Assembly (NCBI RefSeq): GCF_016598475.1
Contig: NZ_JAEMUX010000067.1
Location: 1 to 49,747, forward strand
From: Streptomyces adelaidensis
GTDB lineage: Bacteria > Actinomycetota > Actinomycetes > Streptomycetales > Streptomycetaceae
DNA length: 49,747 nucleotides
Direction of reading: 5' to 3'
In this document: piece after piece, positions 23,398-32,635 of the stretch
Layout: every line of letters begins with the position of its first letter
Position numbering within the stretch: position 1 is the first letter of the stretch
The notes under the pieces: model-generated
What the model was told of the DNA's origin: nothing
Database searches by the model: none
Seen by the model: only the letters and a program-made list of their open reading frames with translations
Translations under genes and position numbers: made by a program

Positions 23398-25773
23398 ATG
23401 TCCGCCTGCGTCCACCCCCACACCACCGACCCGGCGTCGGACCGCACCGAGTGCGATCACCAACCCCACAGCCCCCCGAAGGACCCGCGCCGCCGGTTCC
23501 GTATCGCGGGCGCCGATGTGTCCGCCTCCATCGCGGTCTTCCTGATCGCCCTCCCCCTGTCCCTGGGCATCGCCCTCGCCACCGACGCCCCGCTCCGGGC
23601 CGGCCTCGTCGCGGCCGCGGTCGGCGGTCTCGTCGCCGGGCGCCTGGGCGGCTCCCCCCTCCAGGTCAGCGGCCCGGCCGCCGGTCTCACCGTCGTCACC
23701 GCCGACCTCATCCAGCAGTACGGCTGGCGCACCACCTGCGCCATCACCGTCGTCGCCGGCTTTTCCCAACTGGGCCTGGCCTACCTGCGCGTGGCCCGCT
23801 CGGCGCTCGCCGTCAGCCCCGCGATCGTGCACGGCATGCTGGCCGGCATCGGCGTCACCATCGCCGTCGCCCAGCTGCACATCGTGCTCGGCGGTACACC
23901 GCAGAGCTCGGTCCTCGCCAACGTCGGCGCCCTTCCCGCCCAGTTGGCGAACCTGCACCCCGCCGCGGTCTCCGTCAGCGCGCTCACCCTCGCCCTGCTC
24001 TTCGCCTGGCCCCGCCTCCCCGGCCGGATCGGCCGGCGGCTGCGCACGGTCCCGGCCGCCCTCGTCGCCGTCGGGGGCGCCACCGCCACGGCCGCGCTCG
24101 CCGCGCTGAGCGTGCCCAAGGTCGATCTGCCGTCGTGGCGGAGCCATGCCCTGGCCGGGCTGCCCGACGGGCCGGTGCTCGGCCTCGTCGCCGGCGTCCT
24201 CACCACCACCCTGGTGTGCAGCGTGCAGTCGCTGCTCGGGGCCGTCGCCATGGACAAGCTGGCGGCGGGGCGGACCGACGTACGGCGCTCGGACCTCGAC
24301 CGCGAACTGCGCGGTCAGGGCGCGGCCAATGTCGTCTCCGGTGTCCTCGGCGGACTGCCGATCGCCGGCGTCGCCGTCCGCAGCTCGGCCAATATCCGGG
24401 CCGGCGCCATCAGCCGGAACTCGACGATGCTGCACGGCGTCTGGGTCATGGCGGCCGCACTGCTCCTGGTCCATGCCCTGGAGCTGATCCCCCTCGCCGC
24501 ACTCGCCGCCCTGGTGATGGCCGTCGGGATCCAGATGGTGTCCCTGCACCACATCCGCACCGTCACCCGCCACCGCGAGGTGCTGGTCTACGCCGTCACC
24601 ACGCTCGGTGTCGTCCTTCTGGGCGTCCTGGAAGGCGTCGCGCTCGGGATCGCCGTGGCCGTCGGCGTCGCCCTGCACCGCCTCACCCGCACCCGCATCA
24701 CCCACGAGGAGACGGAAGGCGTCCATCACGTCCACGTACGCGGACAGTTGACGTTCCTTGCCGTGCCCCGCCTCAGCCGCGCCCTGCACCAGGTCCCCCG
24801 GGGCGCCGCCGCCGTGGTGGAGCTGGACGGGTCGTTCATGGACCACGCGGCGTTCGAGTCGCTGCAGGACTGGCAGCACGCGCATCAGGCGCACGGCGGC
24901 TGCGTGGAGATCACCGGCCGCGCGGGCACCCGTATCAGCGAACCTGCGAGCACCTCGGCGGCCGGCTGCCGCTGCCGGCCCTGGACGCCGTGGCGCAACC
25001 ACCAGTGCGAGGCCCCGGTTCCCACGGCCGACGGCACACCGTCGGAGGAGATGGCCGACGGTCCGAGCGGTCATCAGCTGACGCGTGGCATCAGCGCGTT
25101 CCAGCGCAACACCGCTCCCCTGGTCCGCGGTGAGCTGGCCCGGCTCGCGCGTGAGGGGCAGCAACCCTCGCAGCTCTTCCTGACCTGTGCCGACTCCCGG
25201 CTCGTCACGTCGATGATCACCTCAAGCGGCCCCGGCGACCTCTTCGTCGTACGCAATGTCGGCAATCTGGTGCCACTGCCGGGTGAGGAGAGCGGGGACG
25301 ACTCGGTCGCGGCGGCGATCGAGTACGCGGTGGAGGTGCTGAACGTACGGTCGATCACGGTCTGCGGGCACTCCGGCTGCGGGGCGATGCAGGCCCTGCT
25401 CAAGACCGACCCGCACGGGGCCCAGACCCCCCTCAAGCGGTGGCTGCGGCACGGCCGCCCCAGCCTGGAGCGCGCGACCGACAAGGACCGGCCCTGGGCC
25501 CGGCTCGCCGGCCGTGAACCGGCCGACGCGATCGAACAGCTCTGTCTGACCAACGTCGTCCAGCAACTGGAGCACCTGCGGGCCCACGACTCCGTCGCCC
25601 GCGCCCTGCGCGAGGGCGCGCTCGAACTGCAGGGTATGTACTTCCACGTGGGCGAGGCACAGGTGTACCTGCTCACCGAGGAGACGCCGGACAGCGGGGT
25701 CTTCGACCAGGTCGCCGGGACGGCCGGGACAGCCGGACCGGCCGGGACGGCCCTGTACGACACGCGCGCGTGA
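23398..25773 (+). CDS. SulP transporter fused to beta-carbonic anhydrase
   Basis: The 791-aa fusion begins with a SulP anion transporter, with 10 or more membrane helices starting at DVSASIAVFLIALPLSLGIA and the signature GLLAGRLGG/SGPAAGL region. A short STAS-like domain follows (about 440-530). From about residue 555 there is a complete beta-carbonic anhydrase, with zinc ligands C597 (in CADSR, with D599/R601), H658 and C661 (CGHSGCGAM). The transporter likely moves bicarbonate or another anion and the enzyme interconverts CO2 and bicarbonate at its cytoplasmic face. The ATG is set by a GGGAG site 4 bases upstream. A 21-bp tandem duplication spans the stop codon. Confidence 0.9.
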   Translation: MSACVHPHTTDPASDRTECDHQPHSPPKDPRRRFRIAGADVSASIAVFLIALPLSLGIALATDAPLRAGLVAAAVGGLVAGRLGGSPLQVSGPAAGLTVVTADLIQQYGWRTTCAITVVAGFSQLGLAYLRVARSALAVSPAIVHGMLAGIGVTIAVAQLHIVLGGTPQSSVLANVGALPAQLANLHPAAVSVSALTLALLFAWPRLPGRIGRRLRTVPAALVAVGGATATAALAALSVPKVDLPSWRSHALAGLPDGPVLGLVAGVLTTTLVCSVQSLLGAVAMDKLAAGRTDVRRSDLDRELRGQGAANVVSGVLGGLPIAGVAVRSSANIRAGAISRNSTMLHGVWVMAAALLLVHALELIPLAALAALVMAVGIQMVSLHHIRTVTRHREVLVYAVTTLGVVLLGVLEGVALGIAVAVGVALHRLTRTRITHEETEGVHHVHVRGQLTFLAVPRLSRALHQVPRGAAAVVELDGSFMDHAAFESLQDWQHAHQAHGGCVEITGRAGTRISEPASTSAAGCRCRPWTPWRNHQCEAPVPTADGTPSEEMADGPSGHQLTRGISAFQRNTAPLVRGELARLAREGQQPSQLFLTCADSRLVTSMITSSGPGDLFVVRNVGNLVPLPGEESGDDSVAAAIEYAVEVLNVRSITVCGHSGCGAMQALLKTDPHGAQTPLKRWLRHGRPSLERATDKDRPWARLAGREPADAIEQLCLTNVVQQLEHLRAHDSVARALREGALELQGMYFHVGEAQVYLLTEETPDSGVFDQVAGTAGTAGPAGTALYDTRA

Positions 25774-25800
25774 ACCGTCACGACACGCGCGCGTGAACCG
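25757..25800. repeat. 21-bp tandem duplication at gene end
   Basis: Two identical 21-bp copies (25757-25777, 25780-25800), spaced 23 bases start to start, cover the last codons and stop of the SulP fusion and the bases after it. It is probably a replication-slippage duplication. Confidence 0.9.
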
Positions 25801-25958
25801 ATCCCTTTCCCCGGCCGTGGGAACGGGTGGCCCCCAAGGGCCGTGGGGCACCCACCCACAGGTCTAAACCAATCCGAGGAAGGCCCTTGTCACCGGGGGT
25901 CCGGGTCTGATGAGCTGTGGCCTGGGACACAACGGACACCCCGGGAAAGGGAGATGTC

Positions 25959-27917
25959 GTGAGCAACGAAAGCCTGGCCAACCTCTTGAAGGAGGAGCGA
26001 CGCTTCGCGCCGCCCGCTGACCTGGCCGCACACGCCAACGTCACGGCTGAGGCGTACGAGCAGGCCAAGGCTGACAGGCTCGGCTTCTGGGCGGCTCAGG
26101 CCCGGCGGCTGACCTGGGCCAAGGAGCCGACGGAGACGCTGGACTGGTCGAACCCGCCGTTCGCCAAGTGGTTCGAGGACGGCGAGCTCAACGTCGCGTA
26201 CAACTGCGTCGACCGCCATGTCGAGGCCGGGCTAGGCGACCGGGTCGCCATCCACTTCGAGGGCGAGCCCGGCGACAGTCGCGCGATCACCTACGCCGAG
26301 CTCAAGGACGAGGTCAGCAAGGCCGCCAACGCCCTGCTGGAGCTGGGCGTCCAGGCGGGTGACCGGGTCGCCGTCTACATGCCGATGATCCCGGAGACGG
26401 CCGTGGCGATGCTCGCGTGCGCCCGGGTCGGCGCCGCGCACTCCGTCGTCTTCGGCGGCTTCTCCGCGGACGCGCTCGCGACCCGTATCCAGGACGCCGA
26501 CGCGCGTGTCGTCATCACCTCGGACGGTGGCTACCGGCGCGGGAAGCCCTCCGCGCTCAAGCCGGCCGTGGACGAGGCGGTCACCAAGGCGGGCAATGTC
26601 GAGCACGTCCTCGTCGTCCGCCGTACCGGCCAGGACGTCGCCTGGAACGACTCGCGTGACGTGTGGTGGCACGACATCGTCGACCGCCAGAGCGCCGAGC
26701 ACACGCCTGAGGCGTTCGGGGCCGAGCACCCGCTTTTCATCCTGTACACGTCCGGTACGACGGGTAAGCCCAAGGGCATCCTGCACACCTCCGGCGGGTA
26801 CCTGACCCAGACGTCGTACACGCACCACGCCGTCTTCGACCTCAAGCCGGAGACGGACGTGTACTGGTGCACGGCCGACGTCGGCTGGGTGACCGGCCAC
26901 TCGTACATCGTGTACGGGCCGCTGGCGAACGGCGCGACGCAGGTCATGTACGAGGGCACTCCGGACACCCCGCACCAGGGGCGGTTCTGGGAGATCGTGC
27001 AGAAGTACGGCGTGACGATCCTCTACACCGCGCCCACGGCCATCCGTACGTTCATGAAGTGGGGCGACGACATCCCCGCGAAGTTCGACCTGAGCAGCCT
27101 GCGCGTGCTGGGGTCGGTCGGTGAGCCGATCAACCCCGAGGCGTGGATCTGGTACCGCAAGCACATCGGTGGCGACACGACGCCGATCGTGGACACCTGG
27201 TGGCAGACCGAGACCGGCGCGATGATGATCTCGCCGCTGCCGGGTGTCACGGCGACCAAGCCGGGCTCCGCGCAGACACCGCTGCCGGGCATCTCCGCGA
27301 CCGTCGTCGACGACGAGGCGAACGAGGTGCCGAACGGCGGCGGTGGCTATCTGGTGCTCACCGAGCCGTGGCCGTCGATGCTGCGCACCATCTGGGGCGA
27401 CGACCAGCGGTTCCTCGACACCTACTGGTCGCGGTTCACCGGCAAGTACTTCGCCGGTGACGGGGCGAAGAAGGACGACGACGGGGACATCTGGCTCCTC
27501 GGCCGCGTCGACGACGTGATGCTCGTGTCGGGGCACAACATCTCGACGACCGAGGTGGAGTCGGCCCTCGTCTCGCACCCGTCCGTGGCCGAGGCGGCCG
27601 TGGTCGGCGCGGCCGACGAGACCACCGGCCAGGCGATCGTCGCCTTCGTGATCCTGCGCGGCACGGCGAACGCCGAGGACGAGAACCTCGTCGCCGACCT
27701 CCGCAACCACGTCGGCGCCACCCTCGGCCCCATCGCCAAGCCGAAGCGGATCATGCCGGTGGCGGAGCTGCCGAAGACCCGCTCCGGGAAGATCATGCGA
27801 CGACTGCTGCGAGACATCGCGGAGAACCGGGAACTGGGTGACGTGACCACGCTGACCGACTCCACCGTGATGGACCTGATCCAGGCCAAGTTGCCGGCGG
27901 CGCCCAGCGAGGACTGA
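25959..27917 (+). CDS. acs: Acetyl-CoA synthetase
   Basis: The 652-aa AMP-forming acetyl-CoA synthetase activates acetate with ATP and CoA in the cytoplasm. It is a full-length member, with the AMP-binding motif YTSGTTGKPKGI, the acetate-pocket segment WCTADVGWVTGHSYIVYGPL, VDTWWQTETG, and the acetylation-site motif PKTRSGKIMRRLLRD near the end, whose Lys is typically regulated by Pat/CobB. The GTG start is set by AAAGGGAG 5 bases upstream. It is followed by a terminator and nhaA. The same acs-nhaA order occurs in S. coelicolor, as I recall. Confidence 0.97.
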   Translation: MSNESLANLLKEERRFAPPADLAAHANVTAEAYEQAKADRLGFWAAQARRLTWAKEPTETLDWSNPPFAKWFEDGELNVAYNCVDRHVEAGLGDRVAIHFEGEPGDSRAITYAELKDEVSKAANALLELGVQAGDRVAVYMPMIPETAVAMLACARVGAAHSVVFGGFSADALATRIQDADARVVITSDGGYRRGKPSALKPAVDEAVTKAGNVEHVLVVRRTGQDVAWNDSRDVWWHDIVDRQSAEHTPEAFGAEHPLFILYTSGTTGKPKGILHTSGGYLTQTSYTHHAVFDLKPETDVYWCTADVGWVTGHSYIVYGPLANGATQVMYEGTPDTPHQGRFWEIVQKYGVTILYTAPTAIRTFMKWGDDIPAKFDLSSLRVLGSVGEPINPEAWIWYRKHIGGDTTPIVDTWWQTETGAMMISPLPGVTATKPGSAQTPLPGISATVVDDEANEVPNGGGGYLVLTEPWPSMLRTIWGDDQRFLDTYWSRFTGKYFAGDGAKKDDDGDIWLLGRVDDVMLVSGHNISTTEVESALVSHPSVAEAAVVGAADETTGQAIVAFVILRGTANAEDENLVADLRNHVGATLGPIAKPKRIMPVAELPKTRSGKIMRRLLRDIAENRELGDVTTLTDSTVMDLIQAKLPAAPSED

Positions 27918-27954
27918 GAGGTCACGCAAGGGGCCGAGAGGCCGTACGCCCATG

Positions 27955-27989
27955 AAGGGCACCCGGCGGCGAGCACGCCGGGTGCCCTT
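27955..27989 (+). terminator. Terminator after acs
   Basis: Perfect 14-bp arms AAGGGCACCCGGCG/CGCCGGGTGCCCTT with a 7-base loop, followed by a T. Confidence 0.85.
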
Positions 27990-28068
27990 TAGGTAAACTA
28001 AACAAAGGTGCGCCGGGAAGTCTGGTCGGCAAGTGTTCCGTCATGCCCACCGACCGGAGGTCCCCACC

Positions 28069-29472
28069 GTGGCCGCGCCCCGTTCCACCCCCACCCGCAA
28101 GGTCCTCGGACGGCTCTCCCTGCCCGAGCGGGCCTTCGTGGCGGACGCGCTGCGCACCGAGACCGTCGGCGGTGTACTGCTCCTCCTGGCCGCCGTCACC
28201 GCGCTGGTCTGGGTCAACGTCCCCGCGCTGCACGACAGCTACCAGAGCGTCAGCGACTTCCACTTCGGCCCTGAGGTCCTCGGCCTGAATCTGTCCGTGG
28301 CGCACTGGGCGGCCGACGGGCTCCTCGCGGTCTTCTTCTTCGTCGCCGGCATCGAACTCAAGCGCGAGCTGGTCGCCGGTGATCTCAAGGACCCCAAGGC
28401 GGCCGCGCTGCCCGTGGTCGCCGCGCTGTGCGGCATGGCCGTACCGGCGCTCGTCTACACGCTCACCAACGTCACCGGCGGCGGCTCCCTGGCCGGTTGG
28501 GCGGTGCCCACGGCGACCGACATCGCCTTCGCGCTGGCCGTTCTCGCCGTGATCGGCACCTCGCTGCCGAACGCGCTGCGGGCCTTCCTGCTCACCCTCG
28601 CCGTGGTCGACGACCTGTTCGCCATCCTGATCATCGCCGTGTTCTTCACCGACGACCTCGACTTCGCCGCGCTCGGCGGCGCCGTCGTGGGCCTCGCCGT
28701 CTTCTGGCTGCTGCTGAGGAAGGGCGTGCGCGGGTGGTACGTGTATGTGCCGCTGGCGCTGGTCGTCTGGGGGCTGATGTACAACAGCGGCATCCACGCC
28801 ACCATCGCCGGGGTCGCGATGGGGCTCATGCTGCGCTGCACCCGGCGCGAAGGGGAGGAGCGCTCCCCCGGCGAGCACATCGAGCATCTTGTGCGCCCCC
28901 TCTCCGCCGGTCTGGCGGTGCCGCTGTTCGCCCTGTTCAGCGCAGGTGTCGCGGTGTCAGGCGGTGCGCTGGGCAAGGTGTTCACCCAGCCGGAGACGCT
29001 CGGAGTGGTACTCGGGCTCGTCGTCGGCAAGGCCCTCGGCATCTTCGGCGGGACCTGGCTGACCGCCCGCTTCACCCGTGCCTCGCTCTCCGATGACCTG
29101 GCCTGGCCGGACGTCTTCGCGGTCGCCTCCCTCGCCGGGATCGGCTTCACCGTGTCGCTGCTCATCGGCGAACTGGCCTTCGAGGGCGACCGGGCGCTCA
29201 CCGACGGCGTCAAGGCGGCCGTCCTCACCGGTTCGCTGATCGCGGCGGTCCTCGCGACCGGCCTGTTGAAGATACGCAACGCCAAGTACCAGGCTCTGTG
29301 GGCCGTCGAGGAGCGCGACGAGGACCTCGACGGCGTCCCCGACATCTACGAACAGGACGACCCGGCGTACCACCTGCGGATGGCGGAGATCTACGAACGC
29401 AAGGCCGCCGAGCACCGCAGGCTTGCCGAAGTGGCGGGCGGGGCAGGCGATGGCGACGGCGGTCCGGCATGA
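28069..29472 (+). CDS. nhaA: Na+/H+ antiporter NhaA
   Basis: The 467-aa inner-membrane antiporter has about 11-12 helices. It carries NhaA hallmarks: VAGIELKRELVAGDL, the discontinuous-helix segment ATDIAFALAVLAVIG, and the ion-site pair in LTLAVVDDLFAILIIAVFF. A hydrophilic C-terminal tail of about 60 residues (ERDEDLDGVPDIYEQDDPAY) is longer than in E. coli NhaA. The GTG start at 28069 has an ideal GGAGG 8 bases upstream. It exports sodium in exchange for protons under salt or alkaline stress. Confidence 0.95.
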   Translation: MAAPRSTPTRKVLGRLSLPERAFVADALRTETVGGVLLLLAAVTALVWVNVPALHDSYQSVSDFHFGPEVLGLNLSVAHWAADGLLAVFFFVAGIELKRELVAGDLKDPKAAALPVVAALCGMAVPALVYTLTNVTGGGSLAGWAVPTATDIAFALAVLAVIGTSLPNALRAFLLTLAVVDDLFAILIIAVFFTDDLDFAALGGAVVGLAVFWLLLRKGVRGWYVYVPLALVVWGLMYNSGIHATIAGVAMGLMLRCTRREGEERSPGEHIEHLVRPLSAGLAVPLFALFSAGVAVSGGALGKVFTQPETLGVVLGLVVGKALGIFGGTWLTARFTRASLSDDLAWPDVFAVASLAGIGFTVSLLIGELAFEGDRALTDGVKAAVLTGSLIAAVLATGLLKIRNAKYQALWAVEERDEDLDGVPDIYEQDDPAYHLRMAEIYERKAAEHRRLAEVAGGAGDGDGGPA

Positions 29473-29512
29473 TCTGACACGACCGTACACACGCATATGA
29501 GGGAGACCCCAG

Positions 29513-29992
29513 ATGAGCGCACCCGACGGCAGCCCGGTCGGTGCCGAACGCAGTGTCGGCCAGCTGTTCGCCTCGGCGACGGCCGAGATGTCCGCACTGG
29601 TGCACGACGAGATCGCGCTGGCCAAGGCCCAGCTGAGGCAGGACGTCAAGCGCGGTGCGGTCGGCGGCGGGGCGTTCGCGGCGGCGGGCACGGTGCTGAT
29701 CTTCTCCCTACCGATGCTGAGCTTCGCCCTGGCGTACGGCATCCGCACCTGGAGCGACTGGAACCTGGCGATCTGCTTCCTGTTGTCGTTCGCGGCGAAC
29801 GTGGTGGTCGCCCTCGTCCTGACGCTCATCGGTGTCGTCTTCTCGAAGAAGGCCAAGAAGGGGCAGGGCCCGCAGAAGGTCGCCGCTTCCATGAAGCAGA
29901 CCGCCGGTGTGCTGCAGAACGCCAAGCCGCACCCCCGCCGGACCGCCCCGACCGACGGCGCCGTCGAGGCTGTGGCACGCTCGACGTCATGA
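29513..29992 (+). CDS. Holin-X family membrane protein
   Basis: This 159-aa protein has an N-terminal amphipathic part (VGQLFASATAEMSALVHDEI, then ALAKAQLRQDVKRGAVGGGA), two membrane helices (FAAAGTVLIFSLPMLSFALA and ICFLLSFAANVVVALVLTLI) and a basic tail. This is the actinobacterial Holin-X family, formerly annotated as phage holin. It is chromosomal housekeeping DNA, not phage. Its stop overlaps the start of the following hydrolase gene (ATGA), so the two are coupled. The precise role is unknown; membrane or envelope maintenance is likely. Confidence 0.85.
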   Translation: MSAPDGSPVGAERSVGQLFASATAEMSALVHDEIALAKAQLRQDVKRGAVGGGAFAAAGTVLIFSLPMLSFALAYGIRTWSDWNLAICFLLSFAANVVVALVLTLIGVVFSKKAKKGQGPQKVAASMKQTAGVLQNAKPHPRRTAPTDGAVEAVARSTS

Positions 29993-30951
29993 CGGACCCC
30001 GCCGCCCCCCCGGCCACCTCCTCGAATCAGCCCGCGTCTCCCGTGCGGCTCGACGTGCCCGGCGCCAAGGGGCTGATCCACCGGGACGTGGCCGCCAATG
30101 GCGCGCGCTTCCATATCGCCGAGGTGGGCGACGGGCCGCTCGTGCTGCTGCTGCACGGCTTCCCGCAGTTCTGGTGGACCTGGCGGCACCAGCTGGTCGC
30201 CCTCGCCGACGCCGGCTTCCGGGCGGTCGCCATGGACCTGCGCGGGGTCGGCGGCAGCGACCGCACCCCCCGGGGCTACGACCCCGCCAACCTCGCCCTC
30301 GACATCACCGGGGTCGTACGGTCCCTCGGGGAGCCCGACGCCGCACTGGTCGGCCACGACCTCGGCGGCTATCTGGCGTGGACGGCGGCCGTGATGCGCC
30401 CCAAGCTCGTACGGCGGCTCGCGGTCTCCTCGATGCCGCATCCGCGGCGCTGGCGCTCGGCGATGCTCTCGGACATGAAGCAGACGGCCGCGGGTTCCTA
30501 CATCTGGGGGTTCCAGCGGCCCTGGATCCCCGAGCGGCAACTCACCGCCGACGACGGCGCGCTGGTCGGCCGGCTGATCCGCGACTGGTCGGGGCCGCGA
30601 CTGCCCGACGACGAGGCCGTGGAGGCTTACCGGCGGGCGATGTGCATCCCGTCGACGGCGCACTGTTCGATCGAGCCGTACCGGTGGATGGTGCGGTCCA
30701 TGGCGCGTCCGGACGGCATCCAGTTCAACCGCCGGATGAAGCGTCCGGTGCGGGTGCCGACGCTCCACCTGCACGGTTCGCTCGACCCGGTGCTGCGGAC
30801 GCGCAGCGCCGCCGGGTCCGGGGAGTATGTCGAAGCGCCGTACCGTTGGCGTCTGTTCGACGGTCTGGGACACTTCCCGCACGAGGAGGACCCGGTCGCG
30901 TTCTCCACCGAGCTCATCAACTGGCTGAAGGACCCCGAGCCCGACCGGTGA
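29989..30951 (+). CDS. Alpha/beta hydrolase, epoxide-hydrolase type
   Basis: The 320-aa alpha/beta-fold enzyme has the oxyanion motif LLHGFPQFWWTWR, the nucleophile elbow VGHDLGGYLAWT (Asp nucleophile), and the catalytic His in GLGHFPHEE. Asp as nucleophile puts it with epoxide hydrolases and haloalkane dehalogenases rather than esterases. The substrate is unknown. Translation is coupled to the holin-X gene upstream. A soluble cytoplasmic protein is expected. Confidence 0.9.
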   Translation: MTDPAAPPATSSNQPASPVRLDVPGAKGLIHRDVAANGARFHIAEVGDGPLVLLLHGFPQFWWTWRHQLVALADAGFRAVAMDLRGVGGSDRTPRGYDPANLALDITGVVRSLGEPDAALVGHDLGGYLAWTAAVMRPKLVRRLAVSSMPHPRRWRSAMLSDMKQTAAGSYIWGFQRPWIPERQLTADDGALVGRLIRDWSGPRLPDDEAVEAYRRAMCIPSTAHCSIEPYRWMVRSMARPDGIQFNRRMKRPVRVPTLHLHGSLDPVLRTRSAAGSGEYVEAPYRWRLFDGLGHFPHEEDPVAFSTELINWLKDPEPDR

Positions 30952-31079
30952 GTCCCGCCAGGTCGCCCGCTATGCGGACACGAACACCTGTTCTCCGAAC
31001 AGCCACTTGCCCGGCGCATAGGCCAATTGGGGGGCGTGGGGGCGGTTATCGACCTTGGGGCGGGGGCACACGTCGGGGT

Positions 31080-31259
31080 ATGGGCTGGACGCACGACTAC
31101 AGTGACGCACCACGCAACCGCCGCTCGGCCGCGGGCCTGAGCTCCCACCAGAGGGGCGCCCCGCAACTGCAGGGCACGGATCCCCGGCTGGGTATTCCGC
31201 GCATCCTGCGCCGCCGGGCCCGCTGGGTCTCGGCCCGGCTGCGCCACCCTCGTCCCTGA
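31080..31259 (+). CDS. Short conserved-looking hypothetical
   Basis: The 59-aa product starts MGWTHDYSDAPRNRRSAAGL and ends in a basic stretch (PRILRRRARWVSARLRHPRP). A GGGG sits close before the ATG at 31080; an upstream extension of the frame is less plausible because it runs over the preceding gene's spacer. The protein is basic and may bind nucleic acid or act at the membrane surface. From memory a hypothetical gene sits at this place in related genomes. Confidence 0.5.
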   Translation: MGWTHDYSDAPRNRRSAAGLSSHQRGAPQLQGTDPRLGIPRILRRRARWVSARLRHPRP

Positions 31260-31316
31260 CCCTCGCGGGGCGACCTTCACAGGACCTCACCACACCGGCC
31301 GCAGCCGGCCTCGGCC

Positions 31317-32516
31317 TCAGAGCGCGCAGCTGTCGCTGTCCACCTGCTGGTTGGCCGTACGCCCCTCGGTGATGTCCTCCTTGACCTCGTCCGCGGTGAG
31401 CGCGTACCCCGTGTCCGGGTCGTCGAGGGACTTCGCGAAGACCACTCCGTAGACCTTGCCCTCGGGCGTGAGCAGCGGGCCGCCGGAGTTGCCCTGGCGG
31501 ACGGTCGCGTAGAGCGAGTAGACGTCGCGGTGGACGGTGCCGCGCTTGTAGATGTCGGCGCCGTCGGCCGTGATGCGACCGCGCACGCGCGCGGGGCGGA
31601 TGTCGTACGCGCCGTTCTCCGGGAAGCCCGCGACGATCGCATCGTCGCTGCTGACGGCGTCCTTGGTGGTGAACTCCAGCGCGGGCGCCCGCAGGCCGGG
31701 CACGTCCAGTACGGCGATGTCGCGCTCCCAGTCGTAGAGGACGACCTCGGCGTCGTACTTGCGGCCCTCGCCGCCGATCTGGACGGTGGGTTCGTCGACG
31801 CCGCCGACCACGTGCGCGTTGGTCATGACGCGGCGCTCGCCGAAGACGAAGCCGGTCCCTTCGAGGACCTTGCCGCAACTCTGGGCGGTGCCCATGACCT
31901 TGACGATGGACCGCTTGGCGCGCTGGGCGACCGGGCTGCTCGCGAGCGCGGGGTCGGGGGGCTGGACATCGGTGATCGGCTCGTTCGAGAACGGGCTGAA
32001 GACCTGGGGGAAGCCGTTCTGCGTGAGGACCGAGGAGAAGTCCGCGAACCAGGTGTTGGCCTGGTGGGGCAGGGCTCCGGCCACACCCTGGAGCACCCTG
32101 GAGTTGCGGACCTCCTTGCCGAGCGTCGGCAGTGTCGTCCCGGCGAGCGCGGAACCGATCAGCCACGCGACCAGGAGCATCGCCACCACGTTGACGAGGG
32201 CGCCGCCGGTGGCGTCCAGAGCGCGGGCCGGGGACCAGGTGATGTACCGGCGCAGCTTGTTGCCGAGGTGGGTGGTCAGGGCCTGGCCGACGGACGCGCA
32301 GACGATCACGATGACCACCGCGACGACGGCGGCGGCCGTGCTGACCTCGGAGTCGTCGGTCATCCAGTCCCAGATGACGGGCAGCGCGTAGACCGCGACG
32401 AGGCCGCCGCCGAGAAAGCCGATCACCGACAGGATGCCGACGACGAAACCCTGGCGGTAGCCGACGATCGCGAACCAGACGGCGGCGACCAGCAACAGGA
32501 TGTCCAGCACGTTCAC
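31317..32516 (-). CDS. MarP-like membrane serine protease
   Basis: The 399-aa protein starts with a CvpA-like membrane domain of about four helices (first IVGYRQGFVVGILSVIGFLG). A trypsin-like protease domain outside the membrane follows. Catalytic residues are H235 (MTNAHVVGG), Asp in ERDIAVLD and Ser in RQGNSGGPLL; the pair of Cys (SCGK and the final DSCAL) may form a disulfide. This architecture is that of MarP/Rv3671c, which protects mycobacteria from acid and oxidative stress. It lies downstream of a NUDIX gene in the same direction, the same arrangement as in actinobacteria generally. Confidence 0.9.
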   Translation of the reverse strand: MNVLDILLLVAAVWFAIVGYRQGFVVGILSVIGFLGGGLVAVYALPVIWDWMTDDSEVSTAAAVVAVVIVIVCASVGQALTTHLGNKLRRYITWSPARALDATGGALVNVVAMLLVAWLIGSALAGTTLPTLGKEVRNSRVLQGVAGALPHQANTWFADFSSVLTQNGFPQVFSPFSNEPITDVQPPDPALASSPVAQRAKRSIVKVMGTAQSCGKVLEGTGFVFGERRVMTNAHVVGGVDEPTVQIGGEGRKYDAEVVLYDWERDIAVLDVPGLRAPALEFTTKDAVSSDDAIVAGFPENGAYDIRPARVRGRITADGADIYKRGTVHRDVYSLYATVRQGNSGGPLLTPEGKVYGVVFAKSLDDPDTGYALTADEVKEDITEGRTANQQVDSDSCAL

Positions 32517-32635
32517 CGCTTCAAGCCTCGCCTCGTCGCTTCGCGATCACTACAGGTCGGCCGGGGGTCCGGCCCGCCGCGCGGCGACAGGGGGGCACGA
32601 CAACCCCCAAAAGACGCAGCACGGCAGACACCCTG

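Noticed and set aside
23296..25164. 622-codon minus-strand frame opposite the SulP fusion
   Set aside because: Gly/Asp/Arg-rich shadow with no motif; the plus strand encodes conserved membrane helices and zinc ligands.
29513..29992. Phage origin suggested by the holin-like gene
   Set aside because: Holin-X proteins are ordinary chromosomal genes in actinobacteria and no phage genes are nearby.
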